From assembly GCA_900105225.1 (NCBI GenBank), contig LT629764.1:2683501-2747500 (forward strand): a stretch of DNA of 64,000 bases, written 5' to 3'. Shown in pieces: positions 43,728-52,846 of the stretch (position 1 is its first letter; every line of letters starts with the position of its first letter). Under the pieces are notes generated by a model. That model made no database searches, had not been told where the DNA came from, and saw nothing but the letters and a program-made list of their open reading frames with translations. This DNA is from Paenibacillaceae bacterium GAS479 (GTDB lineage: Bacteria > Bacillota > Bacilli > Paenibacillales > Paenibacillaceae). Position numbers and translations under genes: made by a program.

Positions 43728-46700
43728 ATGAGGTCTTTTATTGCAGGAGCTTTTCGCAACAAAGCAGCAGTATGGTTATGCATCGTACTGGTGCTCGGAA
43801 TGGGTATTATCAGCTATTTGAAGCTGCCAATGGAATTCATGCCGGAGGCGGATAATCCGCAGGTAACGATTACGGCGATTGGACCGGGTTATGATGCGGC
43901 CTCGATGGAGGCGCTGGTAACAAAGCCAATTCAGGAGGCAACGTCGGCTATCAAAGGAAAAACGGCTTCGTTTGCCTCATCAGGAGACAGCTATTCACAG
44001 GTGAATCTGTCTTTTGACGCCAAAACGAATATGAAGCAGGCAAGGGCGGATGTAGAGCGAGCAGTAGCCGCAGTGTCCATGCCAGAGCGGGTAGCCGCTC
44101 CTTATATCATCCAGCTCAACACTTCGATGATTCCGATCAGTTGGGTGACGCTTACTTTCGACGATAAGGTCACTGCGGCCAAACGCGAGGAAGCGGAAAA
44201 AGAAGTGCTGGAGTCGTTCAAGAGCCTGGATGGGGTTGGCTCCGCGCAGTTATCCGGCCGTCCTCAGCCATCTATATCAATCACACCTGACACGGCCAGC
44301 CTCGCGGAAAAGGGTGTGCCGGTGCAGGCGCTTTACGGTGTCCTGCAAGGTCGAACTAGCTCCGCCTCTATTGGCGAGAGCCTGCTGGACGGCAGTGCCG
44401 TCAATCTGAATGTGGCGTCCGGTTTGCATGATCTGGAGACGCTGCGTAAGCTTCCGGTTGCACCGGGAGTTGTACTCGGGGATGTGGCGAAGGTCGAGGA
44501 GAAGACCGACTCAGACAGCGTCAGCCGACTGGACGGCAAGGACGCGATGGTGCTCGTCATCACTAAAGCGGCTGGAGCCAATGCGGTAGCGGTCGGCAAG
44601 GGTGTTGATGAAACCGTGGAGCGACTGAACAAGGAGCTGCCCGGAGCCCAGCTTAAGGTGCTGATGAGCACTTCCGAACAGGTTGTACATTCTGTAAACA
44701 GCATGCTGCGAGAAGTGCTGTTAGGCGCGCTTTTTGCTACTTTGGTCATTCTCGTATTTATGCGCAACATCCGGGCGACGCTCGTTACAATCGTATCGAT
44801 CCCGTTGTCGCTCGGCCTCACCTTGTATTTGCTGGATCTCTCCGGCGTGTCGCTGAATATCTTGACGCTTGGCGGCGTGGCCGTTGCGGTCGGACGGCTT
44901 GTGGACGATAGTATTGTCGTCATTGAGAACATCTTCCGGCGATTGAAAAGGGAGAGTTTCTCGATAGCTCTCGTCATCGACGCTACACGTGAAGTGTCCA
45001 CGGCTATTACGGCTTCGACGCTGACGACAGTTGCGGTCTTTTTGCCGATGGGGCTGCTACGCGGCTCGCTGCAGGATTTCCTGCTTCCGTTTGCGCTAAC
45101 CGTGACGTACTCACTCCTGTCCTCGCTGTTAGTCGCGCTGACGGTCATTCCAATCTTGAGTGCAGGACTATTCCGTGGTGTGCAAATGACGGAGCATGAG
45201 CCGTCCCGCCGTTTCCAACGTTTCCTGGATTGGAATCTGCAACGCAAGTGGCTGCCGCTGACGATCTCTGTGCTGCTGCTGGCTGGCTCGATTGCAGCTT
45301 ACGTGGTGATGCCGAAGGGCGCAATTGATTCCTCGGACGCATCCAACTTGAATGTAACACTGAAGTTCAAGGCAGATGCGACTCAGGAGCAGGTTTTGTC
45401 CCAAGGTACGAAGCTGGAAACTTATTTAAAAGGACTGACAGAGAAGAATTGGTTGTACACATCGTCTGGAGGTAATGCAGAAGTTGCCCAGACCGGAGCA
45501 GTGGCCTCCCGGACCGAAGTTACTTATTTGCTGGAGCTGAAAAAGGGGACGGATGCAGAAGTTCTGTCCCAAACCGTCAAGAAGCAAGCTGCTTCTTATC
45601 CCGATGCGGAGCTGAACGTACAAACCGCCAGCATGATGAGCAGCGGAGGCGGATCACAAGTATTTATCGACGTGACCGGTCCAGATTTGGCTTCGGTAAG
45701 CGGGGCGGCCGATAAGGTTATGGCTAGTATTAAGCCGATCAAAGATGTGCTCAAGGTCGAGAGCAATCAGCAGGAGCTGAAGCCGGTTTATACCCTGCAA
45801 GTTGATGCGACTCGCGCCAAAGCGGGGGATCTTGCCCAGCAGCTACAGGGTATGTTGAATCCAGTGCCGATCGGGAAGCTCACGCAAGAGGACGGCAGGC
45901 AGGTGCCGATTATGCTGCAACCGGCATTGAAGCCGCAAAAGGCTGCTGATCTAGATGGTCTGATCGTTCTGACTGACAAGGGACCTCAGCCGGTATCGGC
46001 TGTCGCCAAGTGGGTTAAGGAAGAGAAGCCTGCGATGTATTATCTTAAGGACGGTAAACCTTATGTGCGCATTACCGTTTCTGCGGAGCCGAGTCACCTG
46101 TCGGTTGTCGGTAAGGACATAAGCGCGGCCGTGACTGGCCTGGAACTGCCTGAAGGCGTCAAAGCCCATGTTGGCGGCGCTTCAGCCGATATGATGCAGG
46201 ACTTTTCTGATATCGGCATGATCGCGCTGATTTCCATTGGCATCGTCTATCTCATTATGGTGCTGACGTTCAAAACGCTGCGTGCGCCACTGGCGATTCT
46301 GTTCACGCTGCCGCTCGCTGCCATCGGGGCGGTGCTTGGCTTGATCGTGACAGGGGTCACGCCGGACTTCACGGCGATGTTTGGAGCGCTGATGCTCATC
46401 GGCATTGTTGTAACGAACGCGATCGTACTGATTGATCGCGTCAAGCAGAACGAGGAGCATATGACGATTCGTGAGGCGCTGCTGGAAGCGGCAGGCACAC
46501 GGATGCGGCCGATCCTGATGACGGCCATCGCAACGGTGTGCGCTATGCTGCCGCTGGTGTTTGGCTCATCGGAGAGCGGCAGCATCGTCTCGCAAAGCTT
46601 GGCCATCGTTGTTATCGGCGGCCTGGTCGTCGCTACCGTGCTGACACTGATCATTGTACCGTGCATCTACGAGGTGCTATTCTTCCGCAAGTCAGCCCGC

Positions 46701-46778
46701 CAGAGGCGTGAAGCTGCCGCGGAAGCGGGGCGCACGCGAACTGCTGCGGCAGGCAATGCTCCGGGCACGGGAGTTTAG
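43728..46778 (+). CDS. RND-family efflux transporter (SwrC/YerP-like)
   Basis: 1016 residues from the second ATG, since GGAGG lies 9 nt before 43728 but only 3 nt before 43722. Standard RND architecture: TM1, a large outer loop (PGYDAASMEALVTKPIQEA), TM2-6 with the proton-relay region GGVAVAVGRLVDDSIVVIENIFRR, a second loop and TM8-12 with a matching GIVVTNAIVLIDR. SwrC of B. subtilis exports surfactin and fatty acids. No membrane fusion partner is adjacent, normal for Gram-positive members. Monocistronic. Confidence 0.93.
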   Translation: MRSFIAGAFRNKAAVWLCIVLVLGMGIISYLKLPMEFMPEADNPQVTITAIGPGYDAASMEALVTKPIQEATSAIKGKTASFASSGDSYSQVNLSFDAKTNMKQARADVERAVAAVSMPERVAAPYIIQLNTSMIPISWVTLTFDDKVTAAKREEAEKEVLESFKSLDGVGSAQLSGRPQPSISITPDTASLAEKGVPVQALYGVLQGRTSSASIGESLLDGSAVNLNVASGLHDLETLRKLPVAPGVVLGDVAKVEEKTDSDSVSRLDGKDAMVLVITKAAGANAVAVGKGVDETVERLNKELPGAQLKVLMSTSEQVVHSVNSMLREVLLGALFATLVILVFMRNIRATLVTIVSIPLSLGLTLYLLDLSGVSLNILTLGGVAVAVGRLVDDSIVVIENIFRRLKRESFSIALVIDATREVSTAITASTLTTVAVFLPMGLLRGSLQDFLLPFALTVTYSLLSSLLVALTVIPILSAGLFRGVQMTEHEPSRRFQRFLDWNLQRKWLPLTISVLLLAGSIAAYVVMPKGAIDSSDASNLNVTLKFKADATQEQVLSQGTKLETYLKGLTEKNWLYTSSGGNAEVAQTGAVASRTEVTYLLELKKGTDAEVLSQTVKKQAASYPDAELNVQTASMMSSGGGSQVFIDVTGPDLASVSGAADKVMASIKPIKDVLKVESNQQELKPVYTLQVDATRAKAGDLAQQLQGMLNPVPIGKLTQEDGRQVPIMLQPALKPQKAADLDGLIVLTDKGPQPVSAVAKWVKEEKPAMYYLKDGKPYVRITVSAEPSHLSVVGKDISAAVTGLELPEGVKAHVGGASADMMQDFSDIGMIALISIGIVYLIMVLTFKTLRAPLAILFTLPLAAIGAVLGLIVTGVTPDFTAMFGALMLIGIVVTNAIVLIDRVKQNEEHMTIREALLEAAGTRMRPILMTAIATVCAMLPLVFGSSESGSIVSQSLAIVVIGGLVVATVLTLIIVPCIYEVLFFRKSARQRREAAAEAGRTRTAAAGNAPGTGV

Positions 46779-46924
46779 TCGCGGAAGCGTTAGAGCTGTA
46801 GGAGTGTAGGCGTGTATGCGGATGCGGCGAAGTGCGACAGCAGGCTGCCCCGTTAGAACGAATTAACCCGATTCAAGCCGATTTCTGTCCTGTTTTCCTG
46901 GGCATATCGAGTGCACAATAAAAG

Positions 46925-46967
46925 AGGCATGAATGCAGCTATGAGCTGCGTTCATGCCTTTTTTGAT
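46925..46967. terminator. Terminator between RND and pepT genes
   Basis: AGGCATGAATGCAGCT-atg-AGCTGCGTTCATGCCT followed by TTTTT; A-rich on the other side, so it can serve both convergent genes. Confidence 0.9.
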
Positions 46968-47003
46968 TTAAGTAACATTAAACATTACTAAGTATTACCT
47001 ATG

Positions 47004-48242
47004 TTAAGCCTGCTCCTCCGCAAGCGTCGCGATGCGTACAATGACCTCAGCGGCTTTGACCATCGAGTCTGCAGACACATACTCGTAGCGGCCATGGAAG
47101 TTCTCGCCACCGGCAAAAATATTCGGCGTTGGCAGCCCCATATAGCTGAGCTGAGAACCGTCCGTGCCGCCGCGGATTGGCTTGATATTCGGCTTCACGC
47201 CGCACTCTTCCAATGCTTGACGCGCCAGATCGACGATGCCGAATACCGGCTCGATTTTCTCCCGCATATTGTAGTACTGATCATTCAGCTCCAGCTTAAT
47301 GCTGCCTTCGCCGTAAGTCTGGCGGAATTCATCCGCAATCGTCCCCAGCAGGGTTTTGCGGTTCTCGAAGTTCTCCCTGTCGAAGTCGCGGATAATGTAG
47401 CGCATCCGGGTCAGATCCACGGTTCCTTCGAAGGAAATCAGATGGAAGAATCCTTCATATCCCTCCGTAAACTCCGGCACCTCACCCGCTGGAAGTCGCT
47501 CGTGCAGCGCCATGCCGATTGTTTGTGCATTGAGCATTTTGCCTTTGGCGTAGCCGGGATGTACGTTTTTGCCCTGAATCGTAATGATTGCCTCGGCAGC
47601 GTTAAAGCTCTCATATTCCAGCTCGCCAATCGTTCCACCATCCATTGTATAGGCGAACTGGGCGGCGAATGCGGCCACGTCGAAGAGATGAGGACCGCGC
47701 CCGATTTCCTCGTCCGGCAAGAAGCCGATACGGATGCGGCCATGCGGAATTTCGGGGTGCCTTGCGAGATAGGCCATCGCAGTCATGATTTCGGCGATGC
47801 CGGCTTTGTCGTCAGCTCCGAGTAGCGTTGTGCCATCTGTCGTAATCAGTGTCTGGCCGACGTACCTTGCCAGCTCTGGAAAGTCCCTTGGCGAAAGGAC
47901 AATACCAAGTTCACGGTTCAGTATGATATCGCCGCCGTCATAGGCTTCGATAAGCTGCGGCTTGACGTTTGTACCGGTGAAGTCGGATGCGGTGTCCATA
48001 TGGGCGAGAAAACCGATGGTAGGCACTTCTTTAGCCGTTGTGGCCGGAAGCGTCGCCATCACGTAGCCGTTTTCGTCGAGCGTGATCTCCGTCAGCCCAA
48101 TTTCTTTCAGCTCGGCCGCCAAGAGGCGAGCCAGCTCTAGCTGGCCTGGCGTAGAGGGGCAGCTAGAGCTGCTGTCGTCGGAGCGAGTGTCCATTGATGC
48201 GTAGGCCGTCAGCCGGCGGATCAGTTCCTGTTTCATATCCAT
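47004..48242 (-). CDS. pepT: Peptidase T (tripeptide aminopeptidase)
   Basis: 412 residues from ATG 48242 (AAAAGGAGA 7 nt upstream). M20B metal ligands and catalytic residues: H in [12 protein letters not shown] in [11 protein letters not shown] in [10 protein letters not shown] in [15 protein letters not shown], and the last His in ENFHGRYEY. It removes N-terminal residues from tripeptides in the cytoplasm with two zinc ions. Length and motif order are standard. Confidence 0.97.
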   Translation of the reverse strand: MDMKQELIRRLTAYASMDTRSDDSSSSCPSTPGQLELARLLAAELKEIGLTEITLDENGYVMATLPATTAKEVPTIGFLAHMDTASDFTGTNVKPQLIEAYDGGDIILNRELGIVLSPRDFPELARYVGQTLITTDGTTLLGADDKAGIAEIMTAMAYLARHPEIPHGRIRIGFLPDEEIGRGPHLFDVAAFAAQFAYTMDGGTIGELEYESFNAAEAIITIQGKNVHPGYAKGKMLNAQTIGMALHERLPAGEVPEFTEGYEGFFHLISFEGTVDLTRMRYIIRDFDRENFENRKTLLGTIADEFRQTYGEGSIKLELNDQYYNMREKIEPVFGIVDLARQALEECGVKPNIKPIRGGTDGSQLSYMGLPTPNIFAGGENFHGRYEYVSADSMVKAAEVIVRIATLAEEQA

Positions 48243-48460
48243 GGGGATTCTCCTTTTCAACTTGGACTTGCTCATCCTGTATACCGTCCACTATAGCAGT
48301 TGCGCAGAGGTGAAATCCAGCCAGTCTCCAGCCTGTCAGACTGAACCTTGGCCCGAGACGAGAGCCTTTTTCGGTGAGCTTGCCCAACCCTGGGACGCCG
48401 TGCCGGCATATGTTGATGGCAGATGCCTCATGACGATTTTACAGGAGATGACTATGCCCA

Positions 48461-49513
48461 ATGCCTCAAACAGCCGGTTCGGGAGCTAAATCGCTTCCCC
48501 GCATTGACGTGCTCGTGCCTGCCATCGAAAAAGACCTGCATACTCTGCCCCGTGTCATCCGTTCCGTGCGGAGCCAGGTGCGCCATCCTATCGGTCAGAT
48601 CATCATCGTCGCTCCTCGCAAAGACTCCATTATTTCCCTGTGCCGGTCGAACGGCTGGAGATTTGTTGACGAGAACACGGTGCTGCCTCTGGGGAAAAAA
48701 GACATCCATTACCGATCAGCTCGCTGGGAGCGTTCCGGTTGGTTGTTTCAGCAGTTGTTAAAGCTGAGCGGCGATAAGCTTTGCTCGGCGGATTATTTTC
48801 TCGTGATCGATGCTGACACGGTACTTATAAGGCCCCATATATTCCGCACGGGGGGGCGCACAACGTTCTACACTCGTAGCTGGACGCAGCCGGAGTATCT
48901 CCGCATGCATACCCGGCTAATGGGCCGCAAGGCGTCCGCGCCACGCTCCCTGGTCACTCACTACATGCTGTTCGAAAAGAAAAAGCTTCGCGAAATGAAG
49001 AGTGACATCGAAGCTAGGCATGGGATGAGCTGGTATCAGGCTATTTTATCGAAACTCAATCGCAAGCAGCAGTTCGGTTTCAGCGAATATGAAACCTACG
49101 GCAACTTCGTTTATAGCCGGGACCCCGGATCAATACGGTTACTCACGGCCCAAAACCGCGCGCTTCACTCCGGCGTTTATAGTCTGACCCCAGAGCGGAC
49201 GAAAGAGCTTGCGGCAAAGTATCGCTCCGTCAGCTTTCATCAGCGGAGGGGCTATGTCCGCAAGGCAAGCACAGCGGTAAAAAGTAATTTAAAGAGTAAG
49301 CTTCCTGCCGGTACATTTTTCGGTGCAGGCGTCACTCGGGAAGGGGCTCCATTGATATCTAGTCGCGGTCGCAGCGCTATCTGGTTAAGTGCGGTTTATC
49401 AGTCCAGATTGGAAACTCGCGGAAAGGCTGTCTCGGTCAAACAAGCACATCAGCCGCTTAAAGCCGCAACAGCAATACAGCGGACCATGAGCTCGCGGGG
49501 TGGAAGCAGATGA
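48461..49513 (+). CDS. DUF6492-like glycosyltransferase-type protein
   Basis: 350 residues. A GT-A-like core is suggested by IDVLVPAIEKDLHTLPRVIRSVRSQV at the start, the metal-binding DADT in YFLVIDADTVLI, and an EYETYGN segment; this pattern fits the DUF6492 group of putative transferases. The ATG at 48461 lies 13 nt after AGGAG, while an 11-codon frame at 48454 sits at the ideal distance. The C-terminal 80 residues are basic and low complexity. First gene of a three-gene operon whose next start overlaps its stop by 4 nt. Confidence 0.7.
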   Translation: MPQTAGSGAKSLPRIDVLVPAIEKDLHTLPRVIRSVRSQVRHPIGQIIIVAPRKDSIISLCRSNGWRFVDENTVLPLGKKDIHYRSARWERSGWLFQQLLKLSGDKLCSADYFLVIDADTVLIRPHIFRTGGRTTFYTRSWTQPEYLRMHTRLMGRKASAPRSLVTHYMLFEKKKLREMKSDIEARHGMSWYQAILSKLNRKQQFGFSEYETYGNFVYSRDPGSIRLLTAQNRALHSGVYSLTPERTKELAAKYRSVSFHQRRGYVRKASTAVKSNLKSKLPAGTFFGAGVTREGAPLISSRGRSAIWLSAVYQSRLETRGKAVSVKQAHQPLKAATAIQRTMSSRGGSR

Positions 49514-51348
49514 AAAACGCTAAGCTGAAGTCTATCGTCTGGCGCGGTCCGATGGAACGGTTCGGAGGGCTCGGCAACGCGAGCCGTCAGTACGTTCGAG
49601 CGTTGCGACGGGCAGGTATGCCGGTGTCTACGGGCACGCCAAGGGGATTGACTGACTCGAACGCTAGGCGACTGCTCGTTTATCATTTTCCGCCGAATAC
49701 GCTCGATGTAAACAAGTCCCGTAAAAGATATGCCAAAGTCGTGTTGAACACGGTGTGGGAGACGACACGAATTCCTAGCCAGTGGAAAAGAGCGATTAAC
49801 CGGTACGACGCTGTAATCGTACCTTCAAGGCATAATGTGAAGGTAATGCGCGACAGCGGCGTGACCGTGCCGGTGTATCGCGTACCGCATGGTGTGAACA
49901 CTAGCCGTTTTCATCCCGGCAACCCGCCTGCAGCACTCCCGGGGAGCGGTGGGCGTTTTGTGTTTCTGTCGGTGTTCAGCTTTCAGCATCGCAAAAATCC
50001 CGAGGCGCTCTTGCGCGCCTATTTGGAGGAATTCAGCGAAAAGGACCGGGTGCTGCTCGTTATCAAGACGAGCGGCTGGAAGGAGACCGGCGGCGCAGCA
50101 GCGGTGAGGCGAAGCATCGCCCGTTATCGGGCTTCGCTGCGGCTGCCTCATCGCCCTGCGCCAATCCATATCATTACCGGGAATATTAGCGAAAAGCAAC
50201 TGCGGGGACTGTACACAGCGGCGGATGCCTTTGTGCTGCCGACGCGGGGCGAGGGTGTAGGTATGCCTTTTATGGAAGCATTGGCGAGTGGAATCCCCGT
50301 CATCGCTACTCGTTGGGGTGGCCAGAGCGATTTTTTGACGGATGCGAATTCATTTGCTGTCCCATACAGGCTCAGCAAACCCGCTGAAAAGATGACGGGA
50401 AACAGGGCGATCGCGCGCAGTTTCCGCGGCCTGTTTGCTCAAGGGGGCCAGCTTTGGGCCGAGGCGGACATAAACGGACTTAAGCGGCAAATGCGTGCCG
50501 CCAGCCGAGATCGCGGTCTTTGCCGCCAAAAGGGCCGCCGAGGACGGGAAGATATGCTGGCCCACAGCTGGAGCGCGGCTGGCCGGCAGCTGCGCCGGAC
50601 GCTGGAGCGGATTAATGGAGGCGGAATCGGCGATAGCACCGGCCGAGTTCACGTTTGGCAACCGAGCGGAGCTCAGTCGAGCTGGGTCGCTAAGGGCAGG
50701 CGATCGGAGATTTGGGGACCGAGCTTAGGGAAACCAAATCGTAGCGAGAAGAGCAGCCAAGCGGGAGAATGGCGTGTGATCGGTAGGGGATCGAGCCGGA
50801 ATGCGGAGAGCGAGAGGCCGAGCGTATTGATGCCGAGCCATCATACGGCGGCGAACCAGCAAGCTGGAGGCTGGCGTGTGATAGGAGGAAAATCGAATCG
50901 TAACGCTGAGGATAACCGAGCAGAGATACGGCGGCGGAGCAAAGAGAAACCGAGCTGGAATGAGATCGTTCAGCGAACGGAGGGCGGGAGAGCAGACTCA
51001 GGGAAACCAAGCTGGAACGTGACGAGTAAGCGGGTTGAAGGCTGGCGTTTGCTCAAAGGAAAGCTGGTCTGGAGCAAGGGGAACAACCGAGCGAGAGTCT
51101 GGCGGGCAAGGCGAAAACCGCCGATTTGGAGCTTGGATGCAAGCCGAGCGGGGATATGGCGTGAGAGCGGAAAGAGGCTGGGCCAGAGTGCAGGGGTCAT
51201 GCGAGCTGAGATTGGGAGGCTTAGCGGGAAAACAGGCGGCAAGCCGTCCTCAGCGAAGCCAAGCAGCGCCTCTGGCGACTGGCGAGTTGTTGCCCTGCTG
51301 CGCCGTGCCAGCGGCAAGAAGGTCAAGGCGAGTGTTCCGTTTATTTGA
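49510..51348 (+). CDS. GT4-family glycosyltransferase with Trp/Arg-rich repeat tail
   Basis: 612 residues. Residues 1-360 form a GT-B glycosyltransferase: VPHGVNTSRFHPG, FVFLSVFSFQHRKNPEALLRAY, and the donor site TRGEGVGMPFMEALASGIPVIATRWGG. The last ~240 residues are an unusual basic region of short degenerate repeats with WRVIG, SRNAE, KPSWN and RAxIWR motifs. It overlaps the upstream gene by 4 nt (ATGA), and ManC follows, so it probably transfers mannose or a GDP-sugar to a surface glycan or protein (inference). The tail has no match I recognise. Confidence 0.78.
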   Translation: MKNAKLKSIVWRGPMERFGGLGNASRQYVRALRRAGMPVSTGTPRGLTDSNARRLLVYHFPPNTLDVNKSRKRYAKVVLNTVWETTRIPSQWKRAINRYDAVIVPSRHNVKVMRDSGVTVPVYRVPHGVNTSRFHPGNPPAALPGSGGRFVFLSVFSFQHRKNPEALLRAYLEEFSEKDRVLLVIKTSGWKETGGAAAVRRSIARYRASLRLPHRPAPIHIITGNISEKQLRGLYTAADAFVLPTRGEGVGMPFMEALASGIPVIATRWGGQSDFLTDANSFAVPYRLSKPAEKMTGNRAIARSFRGLFAQGGQLWAEADINGLKRQMRAASRDRGLCRQKGRRGREDMLAHSWSAAGRQLRRTLERINGGGIGDSTGRVHVWQPSGAQSSWVAKGRRSEIWGPSLGKPNRSEKSSQAGEWRVIGRGSSRNAESERPSVLMPSHHTAANQQAGGWRVIGGKSNRNAEDNRAEIRRRSKEKPSWNEIVQRTEGGRADSGKPSWNVTSKRVEGWRLLKGKLVWSKGNNRARVWRARRKPPIWSLDASRAGIWRESGKRLGQSAGVMRAEIGRLSGKTGGKPSSAKPSSASGDWRVVALLRRASGKKVKASVPFI

Positions 51349-51389
51349 AGCGGGACGCCGGCCGAGGAAGCAAGGGGGCTCGAATTATT

Positions 51390-52802
51390 TTGCGAATCAT
51401 ATTACTATCCGGCGGCTCTGGCAAAAGACTGTGGCCGCTATCCAATGACATCCGATCCAAACTGTTCCTGAAGCTGCTGCCCGCACCGGATGGCGGGCTC
51501 GAGTCCATGATGCAAAGGCTGTGCCGGCAGCTTCGCGAGGCTGGACTTTATCATAGAGCAGTCATCGTGACGCATCAAAGTCAGGCGGAGATTACGCGTT
51601 TACATGCCGGACCTGATATCCCGATTATCGAGGAGCCTCATAAACGCGGCACCTTTACGGCGGCAGCACTCGGTGCGGCTTATCTAGTCGCTGGGGGAGG
51701 CGTTAGCCTGGATGAGCCAGTTTGTGTGCTTCCGGTCGACTTGTTTGTGCAGCAGGATTTCTTTGATTTGTTGCGGCTTTTGCCCGTGGCCGTCTTGCAA
51801 GGGGCTGAGCTCGCGATGATCGGCACGGAGCCGTCCCATCCATCCACCCAGTACGGCTACATCGTGCCTAAACGGAAGCATAAATCCCGTATGCACGATG
51901 GGCTGCTCTCTAACGGCGATGAAGCTTCTAGCTTGTCCGAGATGGAATTGAACTGGGAACAAAATAATTGGCAGACGGTGGAGCGCTTCGCCGAGAAGCC
52001 GGATCCGCCGCTCGCCAACCAGTTAATTAAGCAGGGCGCGCTATGGAATTGCGGTATCTTTTCTTTTCGACTCAGTTGGCTGCAGGAGAAGTTGAGGGCA
52101 AAGGGCTACCCAGTCCACTTACAGGAATTGCTTCAGGGGTACACCGAGTGGGCGGAGAAGAGCTTTGATAAGGAACTAGCCGAGCAGGCCGAAAGGCGCA
52201 TGGTAATACGTTATAGCGGGAGCTGGCAGGATCTTGGTAGTTGGAGCAATTTTCTGGGGCAGCTCGGCGATGCCCAGCTCGGTCCCGGCAGCGTATCGGC
52301 AGGAGCAAAAAATACCCACCTCATCAATGAGCTGGGCAGTCCAATCCATATTATTGGCATCTCGGATGCGATCGTGGCGGCAAGCCCAGATGGCATTCTG
52401 GTTGCCAACAAAGAACAGGCGGACCGGATTAAGGAATCGCTCAGTGTCGTTCCGAGCCTTCCGATGCAGGAGGAGAAACGCTGGGGGAGCTGCCGCACGT
52501 TGGACGTCGACCGATTGGAGAGCGGGGACGAGGTGCTCACCCGACGGGTTGTGCTGAAGTCGGGCAAGTGTACGAGCTATCATTTGCATGCGGGTAAAGA
52601 AGAGGTGTGGACCGTGCTAAGCGGTGTCGGCCGCTTCATGCTGGAGGATCAGATTTATAACGTCAGCCCCGGCGACGTCATGCGCTTCCCGCCCGGTTCC
52701 CGGCACGGGGTCAAGGCGATCACGGAGCTGCACTGTGTGCAAGTAGAGATCGGACGGGTGCATGACGAGAGAGACATCGAACGGCTGTTGACGAACTGGT
52801 AG
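51390..52802 (+). CDS. manC: Mannose-1-phosphate guanylyltransferase (ManC type)
   Basis: 470 residues from TTG 51390, chosen for GGGGG 11 nt upstream and the standard family start RIILLSGGSGKRLWPLSN. The open frame reaches 51345, where a TTGA overlap with the glycosyltransferase stop would allow coupling. Nucleotidyltransferase domain with GGSGKRL, FAEKPD, and LWNCGIFSF; C-terminal cupin mannose-6-P isomerase-like domain with YHLHAGKEEVWTVLSG and PPGSRHGV. It makes GDP-mannose, presumably for the two upstream transferases. Confidence 0.88.
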   Translation: MRIILLSGGSGKRLWPLSNDIRSKLFLKLLPAPDGGLESMMQRLCRQLREAGLYHRAVIVTHQSQAEITRLHAGPDIPIIEEPHKRGTFTAAALGAAYLVAGGGVSLDEPVCVLPVDLFVQQDFFDLLRLLPVAVLQGAELAMIGTEPSHPSTQYGYIVPKRKHKSRMHDGLLSNGDEASSLSEMELNWEQNNWQTVERFAEKPDPPLANQLIKQGALWNCGIFSFRLSWLQEKLRAKGYPVHLQELLQGYTEWAEKSFDKELAEQAERRMVIRYSGSWQDLGSWSNFLGQLGDAQLGPGSVSAGAKNTHLINELGSPIHIIGISDAIVAASPDGILVANKEQADRIKESLSVVPSLPMQEEKRWGSCRTLDVDRLESGDEVLTRRVVLKSGKCTSYHLHAGKEEVWTVLSGVGRFMLEDQIYNVSPGDVMRFPPGSRHGVKAITELHCVQVEIGRVHDERDIERLLTNW

Positions 52803-52814
52803 CGGTGATTGCAA

Positions 52815-52846
52815 GGGCATGTTTATAATGGCATGCCCAGTTTTTT
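52815..52846 (+). terminator. Terminator of the glycan operon
   Basis: GGGCATG ... CATGCCC with ten-base loop and AGTTTTTT; it overlaps the last codons of the convergent activator gene. Confidence 0.8.

Noticed and set aside
48241-48489. An 82-codon gene upstream of the glycan operon
   Set aside because: It starts within the pepT promoter/ribosome-site region on the other strand, lacks a ribosome site and has no protein-like composition; only its last 11 codons sit at a ribosome site.
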